The translations under genes and the position numbers were made by a program. From Oscillospiraceae bacterium (GTDB lineage Bacteria > Bacillota > Clostridia > Oscillospirales > Oscillospiraceae), in NCBI GenBank assembly GCA_016296565.1, contig JAEDJB010000089.1:1-7612 (forward strand): DNA of 7,612 nt, in the 5' to 3' direction. Below the pieces are notes generated by a model. The model made no database searches. It worked only from the letters and a program-made list of their open reading frames with translations, and was not told the origin of the DNA. Of the stretch, positions 6,418-7,612 are shown piece by piece (within the stretch, counting starts at the first letter, position 1; every line of letters begins with the position of its first letter).

Positions 6418-6972
6418 TCAGTCGCTCAATTCGGGGAGCTGCTCCCCGGTCCGGGCCAGCTCCTCCAGCAGGGTAATCAGGGTCAGCACCCCGGGGTCAT
6501 TGGGCTGGGCGTAGGAAAGGGTTTCCTCCCCCTCCCCGGTCTGCCAGGTAAGGGTAAATTCGTCCCGGTCTCCGCCGTCCAGCATCTGGACGTCCGTCCA
6601 CTCCTCCTGCAGCTGATCCAGGCGGTCCGGCTCCTGCCAGACCAGGGGCGCCAGGGCGGGATACAGGTCCAGCACCGCCTGCTCCACCTCCGCCCATTGG
6701 TCCGGGGTGATGGGGACGTGCTCCTTTTCTTCGGCCCGGTATCCGCCGTCTTCCTCCACCCAGTAACTGGCCCAGAGGATTTTCTCCGGTGACAGGGATA
6801 AGAAGAAGTCCTCTCCGGCAACCGTCCCTCTGACCCGGGTGTACTCCAGCCGGACCAGGGTGCCCGGGGGAATGTCCCCGCTGCCCTCATTTTCTCCGGC
6901 GGCGCTGCATCCCCCCAGAAGTCCCAGGGTCAGAAGCAGGACCAGTCCCCCCGCCAGCAGGCCCTTGTTCAT
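6418..6972 (-). CDS. Small lipoprotein of unknown function
   Basis: 184 residues with a clear lipoprotein signal: MNKG, a Leu/Gly-rich hydrophobic stretch 5-19, and the lipobox L-G-G-C ending at Cys22, followed by SAAGENEGSGD. The mature part should be tethered to the outer membrane face. It has an opening beta-like section (TLVRLEYTRVRGTVAG), a central helix-prone region with VPITPDQWAEVEQAVLDLY (about 86-104), and a Leu-rich final helix (GVLTLITLLEELARTG). I do not recognise the family. Its ATG overlaps the TGA of the SPFH gene (ATGA). Only a weak purine stretch lies upstream, so translation is probably coupled to the SPFH gene. It sits 15 bases before the DUF4428 gene. This arrangement ties an extracytoplasmic lipoprotein stoichiometrically to a cytoplasmic membrane-domain scaffold, although the partner relation is inference. 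Confidence 0.82.
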   Translation of the reverse strand: MNKGLLAGGLVLLLTLGLLGGCSAAGENEGSGDIPPGTLVRLEYTRVRGTVAGEDFFLSLSPEKILWASYWVEEDGGYRAEEKEHVPITPDQWAEVEQAVLDLYPALAPLVWQEPDRLDQLQEEWTDVQMLDGGDRDEFTLTWQTGEGEETLSYAQPNDPGVLTLITLLEELARTGEQLPELSD

Positions 6973-7612
6973 CCCACGATGTCCCCGTCGTCAAAGGGAT
7001 CGCCGCACTCCGGGCAGAACTTGGGGGGCTTTGCGCCCTTTTCCGGCTCCCAGCCGCACTTGTCGCACTTGTACTGAGGTACCCCGGCAGGCTTCCTGGC
7101 CCCGCACTCCGGGCAGAACTTGCCCTTGTTCACCGCGCCGCAGGTGCAGGTCCAGCCGTTCTCCGCGGGCCGGGGCGCGCCGCACTCCGGGCAGAACTTC
7201 CCGGCAGCCACATTGCCGCAGGTGCACTTCCAGCTGCCCACGGGGAAGGGCACCGGCTTGGGAGATCCGCAGTTCTGGCAGAACTTGCCGGTGTTGTCCC
7301 CCTGACCGCAGGTGCAGGTCCAGCTTCCGGGGGCAGGAGCTGCCGCCGGAGCGGGGGCAGGCTGAGGCTGCTGGGCAGCCTGCTGCTGCCCCATTTGGAA
7401 CAGATTCTGGGCGTTCATGCCGCCGGCCTGGCCGGCCATTCCCATGCCCATGAAGGCCATGGCGGGACCGGCGTTGGGGTTGGACGCTGCCGACTGCATG
7501 GCCGCGCCCTGGGAGCCCACCAGATGGGCTGCCGCCCGAGTGGGGTCCATGAAGGCAGCGTTGCGCTGCATCTCCTTGATCATCTGCTCGTCTTCCTCAT
7601 TGGCCTTCACCG
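6969..7612 (-). CDS. SPFH-domain (YdjI-like) protein, C-terminal part with four zinc ribbons
   Basis: Only the last 213 residues are inside the window. The frame is open to the right edge, and the GTG at 7610 is probably an internal valine, not a start. Visible parts: a helical segment (VKANEEDEQMIKEMQRNAAF), a Met/Gly/Ala-rich stretch (about 48-75, AMAFMGMGMAGQAGG), a Gln/Pro/Ala linker (76-95), then four zinc ribbons. Using GTG 7610 as residue 1, the cysteines are 99/101/111/114, 129/131/140/143, 155/157/166/169 and 182/185/199/202. The first three have a CxC first knuckle, the last CxxC. This tail type is typical of SPFH proteins of the YdjI group, sometimes annotated as virion core protein. 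The SPFH domain itself would lie outside the window, so the assignment rests on the tail and on the YdjG/YdjH-like neighbours. Bacillus YdjI is membrane-associated and needed to place PspA at the membrane. Confidence 0.78.
   Translation of the reverse strand, partial: VKANEEDEQMIKEMQRNAAFMDPTRAAAHLVGSQGAAMQSAASNPNAGPAMAFMGMGMAGQAGGMNAQNLFQMGQQQAAQQPQPAPAPAAAPAPGSWTCTCGQGDNTGKFCQNCGSPKPVPFPVGSWKCTCGNVAAGKFCPECGAPRPAENGWTCTCGAVNKGKFCPECGARKPAGVPQYKCDKCGWEPEKGAKPPKFCPECGDPFDDGDIVG
7003..7316 (-). repeat. In-frame tandem repeats encoding four zinc ribbons
   Basis: A 20-base sequence encoding KFCPECG occurs identically at 7003-7022, 7102-7121 and 7180-7199, and with three changes at 7267-7286. 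The spacings are 99, 78 and 87 bases, all multiples of three, so the copies stay in frame while the linkers vary in length. This points to duplication of a zinc-ribbon module within the gene, or strong sequence conservation after duplication. Confidence 0.8.

Noticed and set aside
7003..7316. CRISPR-like repeats
   Set aside because: The repeats are in frame within a protein-coding zinc-ribbon array, the intervals vary (99, 78, 87 bases), and the intervening sequence encodes related ribbon residues rather than unrelated spacers.

Overview
The window is about 7.6 kb of GC-rich DNA, compactly coded, with every credible gene on the minus strand; transcription runs from high to low coordinates. 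Clostridia-like envelope families, S-layer homology domains, lipoprotein signal peptides, strong purine-rich Shine-Dalgarno sites and GC-rich codon use together suggest a Gram-positive, high-GC gut clostridium of the Oscillospiraceae type. That placement is inference, because no rRNA or marker gene is present.

In transcription order: (1) the 3' end of an SPFH-domain (YdjI-like) gene whose tail carries four zinc ribbons (6969-7612, 5' end outside the window); (2) a small lipoprotein, start and stop overlapping as ATGA (6418-6972); (3) a DUF4428-type protein with a zinc ribbon at each end (5629-6402); (4) a YdjG-like protein with two TFIIB-type zinc ribbons and a C-terminal membrane helix (4451-5602); (5) a YdjH-like protein with signal peptide, two TPM domains and one membrane helix (3106-4434); (6) a secreted protein with three S-layer homology domains and an unrecognised C-terminal region (1529-3082); (7) a second, unrelated lipoprotein with an acidic linker (723-1391); (8) an AIM24/TIGR00266-family protein running off the left edge (1-671).

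Genes 1-6 are separated by overlaps or gaps of at most 26 bases. Gaps of 137 bases precede gene 7 and 51 bases precede gene 8. No rho-independent terminator or convincing promoter was seen on the minus strand, so the block is best read as part of one operon continuing beyond both edges. No stretch over 300 bases lacks a gene, and no tRNA, rRNA, mobile element or CRISPR array was seen.

The core (SPFH plus zinc ribbons, TFIIB-type zinc ribbon plus membrane helix, TPM) matches the partners of PspA in the Bacillus subtilis ydjFGHI operon, an envelope-stress, phage-shock-like module. No PspA is present here. The module is instead accompanied by DUF4428, two lipoproteins, an SLH protein and AIM24. 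A reasonable but unproven model is a trans-envelope assembly: SPFH, DUF4428 and AIM24 on the cytoplasmic side, the two membrane-anchored proteins bridging the membrane, lipoproteins on its outer face, and the SLH protein bound to the wall.
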